This document shows positions 26,485-34,558 of a stretch of DNA of 64,000 nt, one piece after another (position 1 is the first letter of the stretch; the number at the start of each line of letters is the position of its first letter). The notes under the pieces were generated by a model. It searched no databases. It was given only the letters and a program-made list of their open reading frames with translations, and had not been told where the DNA came from. The position numbers and the translations under genes are program-made. The stretch is from Agrobacterium tumefaciens (GTDB lineage Bacteria > Pseudomonadota > Alphaproteobacteria > Rhizobiales > Rhizobiaceae). The DNA is taken from positions 682,001 through 746,000 of the forward strand of contig NZ_CP039903.1 in NCBI RefSeq assembly GCF_005221385.1. Direction: 5' to 3'.

Positions 26485-26604
26485 AAAATCACGGGTAAAA
26501 CCACGTGACGCTCTCAATGCTCGGGATGGTGCAATGCAACATGCATTTGCCCCGATTAATGCATAATGCTGCCATCGTGATTCGCAGCAGGGACATCAAA
26601 GCAC

Positions 26605-27444
26605 ATGAGCATGGGTTGGATGGAGGCCGGATTTCTCGGTCTTTTGCAAGGACTTACGGAATTTCTTCCGATTTCTTCAAGCGCACATCTGAGGATAGCC
26701 GGGGAGTTCCTGCCATCAGGCGCGGATCCCGGGGCTGCCTTCACCGCGATTACGCAGATCGGCACGGAAATGGCGGTGCTGGTCTATTTCTGGTCCGACA
26801 TCATGCGGATCGCCACGGCGTGGCTGCGGCAGAACCTTCGCCTCGGCGGCCCCTATGACAAGGCCGATGCCCGGCTCGGCTGGCTGATCATCGTCGGTTC
26901 GGTGCCGATCGTGTTTCTCGGCCTGTTCTTCAAGGACGCCATCGAGCATTCGCTGCGCAACCTCTATATCACCGCCGTCATGCTCATCGTCTTCGGCATC
27001 GTTCTCGGCATCGCCGACAGGATCGGTGAGAAGCGTTACAAACTGAACCAGCTGATCTGGCGCGACGGTATCCTTTTCGGTTTCGCGCAGGCCATGGCGC
27101 TCATCCCCGGCGTCTCGCGCTCCGGCGGCACCATCAGCGCCGGCCTGCTGCTCGGCTATACCCGCGAGGCGGCGGCGCGTTATTCCTTCCTGCTCGCCGT
27201 TCCCGCCGTTTTCGGCTCCGGCTTCTACCAGCTTTTCAAGAGCATCGGTGAGGATAACCCGGTCGGCTGGGGCCAGACGGGACTTGCCACCCTGATCGCC
27301 TTCATCGTCGGTTATGCGGTGATTGTCGTCTTCCTCAAGCTGGTCTCCACCAAGAGCTACATGCCCTTCGTCTGGTATCGCGTGGTCATCGGCTTCATCC
27401 TGCTTGGGCTGCTCGGAACGGGCGTCATCAGCGCCGGCGGCTGA
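26605..27444 (+). CDS. uppP: Undecaprenyl-diphosphatase
   Basis: Dephosphorylates undecaprenyl diphosphate to recycle the lipid carrier of peptidoglycan and polysaccharide synthesis, and gives bacitracin resistance. 279 residues with about eight membrane helices. Both catalytic motifs are seen: [16 protein letters not shown] (residues about 14-29, Glu-rich plus SSxxH) and [10 protein letters not shown] (about 165-175). It starts at ATG 26605, or at a second ATG two codons later. It is followed by a strong bidirectional terminator. Confidence 0.95.
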   Translation: MSMGWMEAGFLGLLQGLTEFLPISSSAHLRIAGEFLPSGADPGAAFTAITQIGTEMAVLVYFWSDIMRIATAWLRQNLRLGGPYDKADARLGWLIIVGSVPIVFLGLFFKDAIEHSLRNLYITAVMLIVFGIVLGIADRIGEKRYKLNQLIWRDGILFGFAQAMALIPGVSRSGGTISAGLLLGYTREAAARYSFLLAVPAVFGSGFYQLFKSIGEDNPVGWGQTGLATLIAFIVGYAVIVVFLKLVSTKSYMPFVWYRVVIGFILLGLLGTGVISAGG

Positions 27445-27477
27445 GGAGCAGTTGCGCGCGAGCGCATTCCGAAAATG

Positions 27478-27512
27478 AAAAGGCCCGCTCTTCCGAGCGG
27501 GCCTTTTGTCTT
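27478..27512. terminator. Bidirectional intrinsic terminator
   Basis: AAAAGGCCCGCTC, a TTCC loop and GAGCGGGCCTTTT form a 13-bp stem flanked by an A-run on one side and a T-run on the other. It terminates both uppP (plus) and mgtE (minus), which converge here. Confidence 0.93.
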
Positions 27513-28886
27513 TCAAAGCAGTGTGCCGCTCAAGATCACCAGCGCCACCGAGAAGTAGATGACGAGGCCGCTGACATCCACCAGCGTGGCGACGAAGGGG
27601 GCCGATGCGCTTGCGGGGTCGAGCCGCAGGCGCTGCAGCACGAAGGGCAGCATGGAGCCGGCGAGCGAGCCGAAGGTGACGATGCCGACAAGCGCTGCAA
27701 AGACCGTTGCGCCGACCAGCAGCCAGTGCTCGCCATAGTCATAAAACCCGGCCTGCTGCCAGACCGTCAGACGCAGGAAGCCGATGGCGCCAAGAATGCA
27801 GCCGAGCGTCAGGCCCGTCGGGATTTCCCGCAGCAGCACCCGCCACCAGTCGGAAAGCTTGAGTTCGCCGAGAGCCAGCGCCCGGATGATGAGCGAGGTT
27901 GCCTGCGAACCGGAATTGCCGCCCGACGACATGATGAGCGGAATGAACAGCGTCAGCACCACCGCCTTCTCCAGCTCACCCTCGAAATGCTGCATGGCGC
28001 TGGCCGTCAGCATTTCACCGAGGAACAGCGCTGCGAGCCAGCCGGCGCGCTTGCGGATCATGTCCGGAAAGCCGATCGTCATATAGGGCCTGCCCAGCGC
28101 TTCCATACCGCCGAACTTGTGGGCGTCTTCCGTTGTATCGGCGATCATGGTGTCGATCACGTCGTCGACGGTGACGATGCCGAGAATATGCGAACGGTCA
28201 TCGACGACGGGCAGCGCCAGAAGGTCGTGCTTGCGGATCAGCCGGGCGACATCCTCCTGCGACATCAATGGGCTGGCGCAGACGATGCCTTCCTTCGATG
28301 CGACTGACAGAATTAAGGCGCCGGCTTCGCCGGTCAGCAGGCGGCGCAGCGTCACGACGGTGGAAAGCGTTCCGTCCTGAGCCAGCACATAGATGGCATA
28401 GACCGTTTCACGCGACCGCTCGACGACGCGGATGTGCGAAAGGGTCTGTTCCACCGTCCAGTCATCAGGCACGCTAACGAATTCCGTGGTCATGATCGAG
28501 CCGGCCGTGCGTGGCGGATAACCCATCAGGTGCTTGATGGAGAGCGCCGTCGTCCGGTCCAGCCGGGAAAACAGCTTTGCCCGCGGCTCTTCTTCCATTT
28601 CCGCCATGACGTCGGCCACGCGGTCGTCAGACATCAGGTTGACGAAGCGGGCGGCCTGTTCAACAGGAATATGGGCGATGATGGCTGCTGCGCCATGCAG
28701 TTCCGGCCGGTCGAGAATGGCGACGGCCTTTGCCTGCGGCATGGCGAGCAGAGCGGTTGCGGCATCGCCGACATCGAGCGTGTTGAGGTGCTCGACGCGT
28801 TCGGCAATGGTGGTGAAGCCGGTATTGCCGCTACGAAGAAGACGTGCGGCCTTGCTGGCCCTCTGGGAGAGGTTGTGGAAGTTCAT
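27513..28886 (-). CDS. mgtE: Magnesium transporter MgtE
   Basis: 457 residues in the standard MgtE order: an N-terminal superhelical Mg-sensing domain (about 30-135), two CBS domains (about 140-255, with LTGEAGALIL and HDLLALPVVDDRSHILGIVTVDDVIDTM), a plug helix, and five C-terminal membrane helices (about 285-457). The pore motif region MSSGGNSGSQATSLIIRAL is intact. It would import Mg2+ and close when internal Mg2+ is high. The leader upstream of the start is rich in hairpins. Confidence 0.95.
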   Translation of the reverse strand: MNFHNLSQRASKAARLLRSGNTGFTTIAERVEHLNTLDVGDAATALLAMPQAKAVAILDRPELHGAAAIIAHIPVEQAARFVNLMSDDRVADVMAEMEEEPRAKLFSRLDRTTALSIKHLMGYPPRTAGSIMTTEFVSVPDDWTVEQTLSHIRVVERSRETVYAIYVLAQDGTLSTVVTLRRLLTGEAGALILSVASKEGIVCASPLMSQEDVARLIRKHDLLALPVVDDRSHILGIVTVDDVIDTMIADTTEDAHKFGGMEALGRPYMTIGFPDMIRKRAGWLAALFLGEMLTASAMQHFEGELEKAVVLTLFIPLIMSSGGNSGSQATSLIIRALALGELKLSDWWRVLLREIPTGLTLGCILGAIGFLRLTVWQQAGFYDYGEHWLLVGATVFAALVGIVTFGSLAGSMLPFVLQRLRLDPASASAPFVATLVDVSGLVIYFSVALVILSGTLL

Positions 28887-28990
28887 GATTGCTCACCTTT
28901 CCGTCGATTCGCCGATAACGGCGAACGCGGTGGTGAGCCGACAGCGGTCGGATCAGTTCACGTTCGCCGGTCTCGGCAAAGGCAATCGAC
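28887..28990 (-). promoter_or_regulatory. Hairpin-rich mgtE leader
   Basis: Three consecutive hairpins lie in front of mgtE: TTCGCCG/CGGCGAA around a 4-base loop (28908-28925), CCGAC/GTCGG (28938-28951) and GCCG/CGGC (28966-28977). The first ends shortly before the ribosome-binding sequence GGAAAGG. I recognise no described riboswitch. A Mg-sensing or translational control element is possible. Confidence 0.4.
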
Positions 28991-29134
28991 TGCTACTGTC
29001 GCTAGACATCTAATGATGCTCCGTTGAAATCCGCGCCGTGCCACAAGACATGCGCGTAAGGTCGTGTTGCGCCTGAAACCGAAAAGAGTCAAGCGGCCGA
29101 TTGTGAAATTTCCGTAAGCTGCGATATGGCCGGC

Positions 29135-30379
29135 TCAGGCTGCCTTTTCGCGCCGCTCGACGGTGACGGAAACAAGGAAAACCCCAAGACCGAGAAGGGA
29201 CAGAACCGCGCCGACATAACCTGTCGAGGCATAGCCGTAGCCCATGGCGATGACCAGTCCGCCGAGCCAGGCGCCGAGCGCATTGGCGATGTTGAAGGCG
29301 GAGTGGTTGGAGGCGGCGGCCAGCGTCTGCGCATCCTGCGCCACATCCATCAGCCGCGTCTGTACCGCCGGACAGGCGGCAAAACCGCAGCCGATCAGGA
29401 AGACGCAGAGGCACAGCATGAACGGATCATGCGCGGTCATGCCGAACACGACCATGACCAGCACGTTGAAGGCGAGCATGCCGCCAATCGTGCCGTTGAG
29501 CGAGATATCGGCCAGCCGCGAACCGACCACATTGCCGACATTCATGCCGATGCCGAACAGCGCCAGCACCATGGAGACGGTGGAAACCGGCATCATCGCC
29601 ACATCGGTAGTGGTCTTGGCGATATAGCTGAAGACCGAGAACATGCCACCGAAACCGACGGACGCGATGGCAAGCGTCAGCCACACCTGCACGCGGCGGA
29701 AAGCGCCGAGTTCGCGCCAGACGCTTGCGCCTTCCTCCACCCGGTCACGCGGCTGGAACAGCCACAGCAGGGCAACGGTCAGGAGCGCTATGCCGCCAAC
29801 CAGCATGAAGGCGGCGCGCCAGGACAGCAGCTGGCCGAAGAAGGTGGCAAGCGGCGTGCCGAGCAGCGTGGCGATGGTGAGGCCGAGCATGACGCGGCCG
29901 ACGGCGCGGGCGCGTTTATGGATCGGCGCCATGGAGGCCGCCACCAGCGCCGCAACGCCGAAATAGGCCCCATGCGGCAGGCCGGTGATGAAGCGCAGCA
30001 CGGTAAAGCTCAGGAAGTCAGGTGCGATGGCGCTTAAGATATTGCCGGCTGCAAAAAGCCCCATCAGGCCGAGGAGCAAAGCGCGCCGCGTCATGCGCGC
30101 GGCAAGGATGGCGATGATCGGCGCACCGATGACGACGCCGAGCGCATAGGCCGTGATCACATAACCCGCCTGTGGCACCGTCACGCCATAGGTCGTGGCG
30201 ACGTCAGGCAACAGGCCCATGATGGCGAATTCGCCGGTGCCGATGCCGAAGCCGCCGGCGGCCAGCGCCAATTCGATCAGCGCGATGGCAAGCGGTGAGA
30301 GCGCCACGGCCGGAGCCCCCGTGTAAACGGTTTCATTCTCCGCTGCGGGATGGGCTTCGGAAATTTTAGACTGGCTCAT
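29135..30379 (-). CDS. MFS efflux transporter (DHA1/AraJ-like)
   Basis: 414 residues with twelve membrane helices and the DHA1 signature in loop 2-3 (ARMTRRALLLGLMGLFAAGN). The N-terminal GTGEFAIMGLLPDVA is typical of the sugar/drug efflux (AraJ, YdhP) branch. It probably exports a drug or arabinose-like compound by proton antiport. The start at 30379 is chosen for CAGGT upstream and the position of TM1 after a 35-residue tail. Its start overlaps a short leader ORF that contains a terminator. Confidence 0.88.
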   Translation of the reverse strand: MSQSKISEAHPAAENETVYTGAPAVALSPLAIALIELALAAGGFGIGTGEFAIMGLLPDVATTYGVTVPQAGYVITAYALGVVIGAPIIAILAARMTRRALLLGLMGLFAAGNILSAIAPDFLSFTVLRFITGLPHGAYFGVAALVAASMAPIHKRARAVGRVMLGLTIATLLGTPLATFFGQLLSWRAAFMLVGGIALLTVALLWLFQPRDRVEEGASVWRELGAFRRVQVWLTLAIASVGFGGMFSVFSYIAKTTTDVAMMPVSTVSMVLALFGIGMNVGNVVGSRLADISLNGTIGGMLAFNVLVMVVFGMTAHDPFMLCLCVFLIGCGFAACPAVQTRLMDVAQDAQTLAAASNHSAFNIANALGAWLGGLVIAMGYGYASTGYVGAVLSLLGLGVFLVSVTVERREKAA

Positions 30380-30465
30380 GATGACCTGAGAAGGGGGAGG
30401 ACCCCACAGAAAAAAGGGCAAGACCGTATGGGAGCGGTCTGCCCTGACTGGAGATGCGCGGTCAT
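30376..30465 (-). CDS. Possible 29-codon leader peptide of the MFS gene
   Basis: An ATG at 30465 with AAGG about 9 bases upstream opens a frame of 29 codons. It ends in TGA at 30376-30378, overlapping the ATG of the MFS gene as ATGA. The terminator hairpin 30410-30444 lies entirely inside it, so ribosomes on the leader would be expected to open the hairpin. No functional peptide is recognised; its value would be regulatory. Confidence 0.4.
   Translation of the reverse strand: MTAHLQSGQTAPIRSCPFFCGVLPLLRSS
30410..30444 (-). terminator. Intrinsic terminator or attenuator in front of the MFS gene
   Basis: On the minus strand GGGC-AGACCG pairs with CGGTCT-GCCC (10 bp with one bulged base, 8-base loop), followed by TTTTTT. 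No gene ends just upstream on this strand: the next one upstream is divergent. The terminator therefore lies in the 5' leader, about 30 bases before the MFS start, and could act as an attenuator. Confidence 0.65.
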
Positions 30466-30616
30466 GAAAATGACCTTAAGTGATCCCTAACATGAAATGA
30501 TGCGTTGCGGTAGAGCGATTCTCGGTAAAAGAGCATCTTCACGCGATGGTGTTCGGAACTCTAGATGAAGCCAGGCATTTACGCGCGGCTGCGAACGTTA
30601 CGGGACCGGGTTGGAC

Positions 30617-31525
30617 ATGAAGCTCATTGCAATTTTCAATCGTGACGGCGGCACCTTTCGCACCACTGATATGGATGCCTATTGCGACCACGCCCGCCAA
30701 GTCTTTTCCCGGGCCGGGCACCAGATCGATTGCCGCCTGGTGTCCGGAAAGGACATCGTCGAGGAAATGGAGCGCGCTGCCGATGAGCCTGATATTGAAG
30801 GCATCATTGCCGGTGGTGGCGATGGCACCATTTCGGCCGCCGCCGGCATTGCCTGGAAACAGGGCATAGCACTTGGCATCGTGCCGGCCGGCACCATGAA
30901 CCTGTTTGCCCGCTCGCTGAAACTGCCGCTCGACATCCGCCTGGCGCTGGAAACACTGGCGAATGGCGAGATTGCCAGTGTGGATATAGCCAGCGCCAAT
31001 GGCCGGCTTTTCGTTCACCAGTTTTCCGCCGGTCTGCATTCACGCATGGTGCGCTATCGCAACAATCTCGCTTTCGCCTCCCGTCTCGGCAAGATCAAGG
31101 CAAGCATCCGCGCCGCCATCAGCGTCATCCTCAATCCGCCCGTCTTCGAGGTGGAGTATACCGTCAATGGTGAAACCCAGCACCGCAAGGTCTCCGCCAT
31201 TTCCGTCTCCAACAATGAATTCGGCCAGAACTCGCTGCTGGTGGCGGATAATGTCTCCGGCGGCCATCTCGGTTTTTACCTCACCGATCCGCTGCCTCCC
31301 TCTGGTGTCGCAAAGCTCGTTTTCGACATTCTGCGTGGCAAGTTGAAGGAAAACGCCGCCGTAACGGCCATGACCGTGACGGATGTTGAACTGCATTTCC
31401 CGAAGAAGCGCCATGATGTGCGCTGCGTCATCGACGGCGAATTGCTGCCGATGGAACGGGACGTGGCGCTGGAGGTTCACGCCGGCGAATTGAAGGTGCT
31501 GGTGGGCCGGGCGTTTTTCGCATAG
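30617..31525 (+). CDS. Diacylglycerol kinase-family lipid kinase
   Basis: 302 residues. The DAGK/LCB5 catalytic motif GGGDGTISAAAG (about 73-84) and the following GIVPAGTMNLFARSL are present, as are the C-terminal beta-sandwich and VIDGELL near the end. It would phosphorylate diacylglycerol or a sphingoid-type lipid with ATP in membrane lipid turnover. A TTG two codons earlier is also possible. It is followed by repeat family C. Confidence 0.9.
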   Translation: MKLIAIFNRDGGTFRTTDMDAYCDHARQVFSRAGHQIDCRLVSGKDIVEEMERAADEPDIEGIIAGGGDGTISAAAGIAWKQGIALGIVPAGTMNLFARSLKLPLDIRLALETLANGEIASVDIASANGRLFVHQFSAGLHSRMVRYRNNLAFASRLGKIKASIRAAISVILNPPVFEVEYTVNGETQHRKVSAISVSNNEFGQNSLLVADNVSGGHLGFYLTDPLPPSGVAKLVFDILRGKLKENAAVTAMTVTDVELHFPKKRHDVRCVIDGELLPMERDVALEVHAGELKVLVGRAFFA

Positions 31526-31563
31526 CGCGAACGGAGTGCGTTTGGATTGGGAGCGCGCCGCTT

Positions 31564-31689
31564 GTTTCTTCTCCCCGCCGGGGAGAAGTCCGCGGCAGCG
31601 GGATGAGGGGGCGAGCTCTCGATCTATCACTGCCGTCGCCCCCTCATCCGACCCTTCGGGCCACCTTCTCCCCCTCGGGGAGAAGAAAC
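31564..31689. repeat. Nested intergenic palindrome, family C
   Basis: GTTTCTTCTCCCC at the left end is inverted as GGGGAGAAGAAAC at the right end. Inside, CTCCCCGCCGGGGAG is itself a hairpin, and GGATGAGGGGGCGA is inverted further along as TCGCCCCCTCATCC. It lies between the lipid kinase and the aminotransferase and was seen once in this window. Confidence 0.85.
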
Positions 31690-31813
31690 AGCCAGCCTCC
31701 GCTCACCCAATACCCCCTGAAAATCACCAGCCTTGCCAAATCAAAGCCGCCCGGCCATGTTCGGTGCGCGCGGTGGCGTGAGCGCCGCTGCCTTTATGGG
31801 AGTGCGATCTGTC

Positions 31814-33187
31814 ATGAATGAAGTCTCCAAGCCGATGTCGAACCTCGCCGCCATCGATGCCGCCCATCACCTTCATCCCTTTTCCGACATGGGCAAGCTG
31901 AATGCCGCCGGCACCCGCATCATCGAACGGGCCGAAGGGGTTTTCATCTATGACAGCACCGGCAGGAAATATCTCGACGCCTTTGCCGGCCTCTGGTGCG
32001 TGAATATTGGTTATGGACGCCGCGAGATCGCCGATGTCGTTCAGCGCCAGATGAACGAGTTGCCCTATTACAACGCCTTTTTCGGTACAACCACGCCGCC
32101 GGCCACGCTTCTGGCGCAGAAGATCGCCTCTCGTGCCGGGCCGAAGATGAACCATGTGTTCTTCACCAATTCCGGTTCGGAAGCGACCGACACCTGGTTC
32201 CGCATGGCGCGTGTTTACTGGAAGGCGCTCGGCCATCCGGCGAAGACCAGGGTGATCGCAAGGCGCAACGGCTATCACGGCTCGACGGTGGCAGGCGCTT
32301 CACTCGGCGGCATGAAATGGATGCATGAGCAGGGGAACCTGCCGATTGAGGGCGTGGCCCATATCGGCCAGCCCTATTGGTATGCCGAGGGTGGCGATCT
32401 CTCACCCGCGGAATTCGGCCTGAAAGTCGCCCGCGAACTGGAAGCGAAGATCGACGAGCTTGGCGAAGAGAATGTCGCCGCTTTCGTGGCTGAACCCATT
32501 CAGGGGGCAGGCGGCGTCATCGTGCCGCCGGAGACCTACTGGCCGGAAATCGCCCGCATCTGCAAGGCGCGTAATATCCTTCTGGTCTCGGATGAGGTGA
32601 TTTGCGGTTTCGGCCGGCTTGGCTCCTGGTTCGGCTATCAGCATTTTGGCGTCGAGCCGGATTTTGCGCCTGTCGCCAAGGGCCTGTCATCCGGTTATCT
32701 GCCGATCGGCGGCGTCATCGTCTCAGATCGTGTGGCGGAGGTGATGTTGTCTGAGGTCGGTGACTTCAACCACGGCTTCACCTATTCCGGCCATCCCGTC
32801 TGCGCTGCCGCAGCGCTTGAAAACCTTCGCATCATCGAAAATGAGGGTTTGGTGGAGCGGGTGCGCGACGATATCGGCCCCTATTTTTCGCAAGGCTGGA
32901 AAAGCCTCGATGACCACGAACTGGTGGGTGAGGCGGTGAATGTCGGCCTGATGGGCGGCCTGCAGATAACCGCCGACAAGGCGACCCGCAGACGTTTCGC
33001 CAAACCGGACGACATCGGAACCGAAGTGCGCAACCATTGCCTGGTAAACGGGCTTGTGATGCGCGCGACTGGCGACCGAATGCTGGCCTCGCCGGCGCTG
33101 ACGATCAGCCGGTCGGAAGTTGACCAAATCATCGAGACGTTGCGCAAGGGGCTCGATCACCTGCGCGATACGCGCGAGCATTTCTAG
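31814..33187 (+). CDS. Class III PLP-dependent aminotransferase (omega-amine type)
   Basis: 457 residues of fold type I. FTNSGSEATDTWFRMARVYW, NGYHGST, EPIQGAGGVIVPP and the DEV motif (LLVSDEVICGFGRLG) are present, and the PLP-binding Lys is in APVAKGLSSGYLPIG. It resembles putrescine/beta-alanine:pyruvate transaminases, which move an amino group from an omega-amine to pyruvate. The exact amine is unknown. The ATG at 31814 is preferred; MSNLAAID at 31835 is possible. It is followed by an OsmC gene 62 bp downstream. Confidence 0.9.
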   Translation: MNEVSKPMSNLAAIDAAHHLHPFSDMGKLNAAGTRIIERAEGVFIYDSTGRKYLDAFAGLWCVNIGYGRREIADVVQRQMNELPYYNAFFGTTTPPATLLAQKIASRAGPKMNHVFFTNSGSEATDTWFRMARVYWKALGHPAKTRVIARRNGYHGSTVAGASLGGMKWMHEQGNLPIEGVAHIGQPYWYAEGGDLSPAEFGLKVARELEAKIDELGEENVAAFVAEPIQGAGGVIVPPETYWPEIARICKARNILLVSDEVICGFGRLGSWFGYQHFGVEPDFAPVAKGLSSGYLPIGGVIVSDRVAEVMLSEVGDFNHGFTYSGHPVCAAAALENLRIIENEGLVERVRDDIGPYFSQGWKSLDDHELVGEAVNVGLMGGLQITADKATRRRFAKPDDIGTEVRNHCLVNGLVMRATGDRMLASPALTISRSEVDQIIETLRKGLDHLRDTREHF

Positions 33188-33249
33188 GAAAAATGAACAC
33201 CGGTTTTCCGTCAGGAAATGCGAAAAAAGATTCCAAGGGAGAAATGACA

Positions 33250-33720
33250 ATGGCAGGACAGGAACATCATTACGCCGTGCAGGTGAAATGGACCGGCAAT
33301 CGCGGCAAGGGCACATCCGGCTACCGCGATTATGAACGCGACTACACGATTTCCGCGGCGGGAAAAGCGGACATTGCCGGTTCCTCCGACCCGGCCTTCC
33401 GTGGCGATCCCTCCCGCTGGAACCCGGAAGACATGCTGGTCGCCTCGCTCTCGGCCTGCCACAAGCTCTGGTACCTGCATTTCTGCTCGGTCAACGGCAT
33501 CATCGTTGAAGACTATGTCGACAATGCCGAAGGCACGCTGGTGATGGAAAAGGACGGTGCCGGGCAATTCAGCGAAGTGGTGCTGAAACCGGTCATCACC
33601 ATCTCGAAAGGCGATCCGGCCAGAGCGGATGAGCTGCACCATGATGCACACGAGAAGTGCTTTATCGCCCGGTCGGTAAATTTTCCCATCCGCGTGGAGG
33701 GGACGGTGAAGACTGTTTAG
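33250..33720 (+). CDS. OsmC-family peroxiredoxin-like protein
   Basis: 156 residues. The two redox cysteines of OsmC/Ohr proteins are visible in LSACHKLWYLHFC and HEKCFIARSV, with an intervening acidic stretch. It would reduce organic or fatty-acid hydroperoxides. Two ATGs are six bases apart; I chose 33250 because AGGGAG lies 8 bases before it, while 33244 is too close to it. It may be co-transcribed with the aminotransferase. Confidence 0.9.
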   Translation: MAGQEHHYAVQVKWTGNRGKGTSGYRDYERDYTISAAGKADIAGSSDPAFRGDPSRWNPEDMLVASLSACHKLWYLHFCSVNGIIVEDYVDNAEGTLVMEKDGAGQFSEVVLKPVITISKGDPARADELHHDAHEKCFIARSVNFPIRVEGTVKTV

Positions 33721-34289
33721 GAGATGCGGGCAGCCGTTCCTGGCGAGCTGTTAAGAGGCTTCCTTCACGCTCGCCATCATTCTCGCGCTTGCTCGCCGCC
33801 GTGCGGTAGCGTGCCGGAAGACACGTGTAATTGTGATTCTAGTTGCGTTTCGGACGTGACGCCACGCGCCGGATATGGACGAAACGCGGCGTCACCATAT
33901 GGAATGATGAAGCGCGCTAAAAGCTAAGGCGTCATCCTTGGGCTTGTCCCAAGGATCTAAGCACGCCAACAAAATCGGGACGTCGCAGATCCTCTGGACA
34001 GGCCCGAGGATGACGTCAGAGTGCTTGGCGGGATATGCCATTCATCGGATGGCCCCAATATTTCATTCGTGCCCCAACGATGGAATACGTCTGAACAGCA
34101 TTAAAAATCAATGTCATAGATGGTGCTCGAAAATTCAAACCGAACAGCATTGGGCTCGTTCCAGGGGTAACGCCAAGAAGACGCACACACTTCGCGATCA
34201 ACTTCATTACAACGCAGCCTGTCTCAAGATTTAAACCGGGCAGCGGTGTGTCACATTGCAGGATGACGGCTCTCGTATGCCTTCATCCG
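33721..34289. other. Intergenic region with repeat B2
   Basis: 569 bp without a convincing gene. It carries a family B repeat at 33927-34022. The remainder up to the VapB gene was inspected for a PIN-domain toxin on both strands and none was seen. Confidence 0.5.
33927..34022. repeat. Intergenic palindrome, family B, copy 2
   Basis: Same layout as the copy at 13391: GCGTCATCCTTGGGCTTGTC, ATCTAA linker, then CCTCTGGACAGGCCCGAGG and ATGACGTCAGAGT. One base change (CTCTGG for CTCGGG) leaves a mismatch in the second stem. Confidence 0.88.
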
Positions 34290-34499
34290 CTAGGCTTCAT
34301 CGGTGCTCGAGCGATCGCGGATTTCATCTAGATCGCCTTGCCAGCCAATGCCCCGCAGTTCATCGAGCGCGGGTCTCTGCTGGTGTATCCGGACAAATTC
34401 TCTCAGGGCCTTTTCAACCGCCTCTTGAGCATCGGACAGCCCGGTAATTTCCATAATCTCTGCGATCAGTGCGTCATCCAGATCGATCGTTACTCGCAT
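34290..34499 (-). CDS. VapB-like antitoxin without a toxin gene
   Basis: 69 residues. The N-terminal MRVTIDLDDALIAEIMEITG followed by EAVEKALREFV is the ribbon-helix-helix DNA-binding unit of VapB (DUF2191) antitoxins; the acidic C-terminus (GDLDEIRD) would normally bind and block a VapC PIN-domain RNase. No PIN gene lies downstream or upstream, so it is an orphan. TTGAGG stands 8 bases before the ATG. It may be a remnant, a regulator of its own gene, or a partner for a VapC elsewhere. Confidence 0.85.
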   Translation of the reverse strand: MRVTIDLDDALIAEIMEITGLSDAQEAVEKALREFVRIHQQRPALDELRGIGWQGDLDEIRDRSSTDEA

Positions 34500-34558
34500 T
34501 GCGATGCCTCAAGATGAAGAAACCAACATCAGCACCTTGAGGGCGAAGATGCGCAATC

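Noticed and set aside
33721..34289. Remnant of a VapC toxin next to VapB
   Set aside because: All frames on both strands were inspected for PIN-type acidic motifs and none was found.
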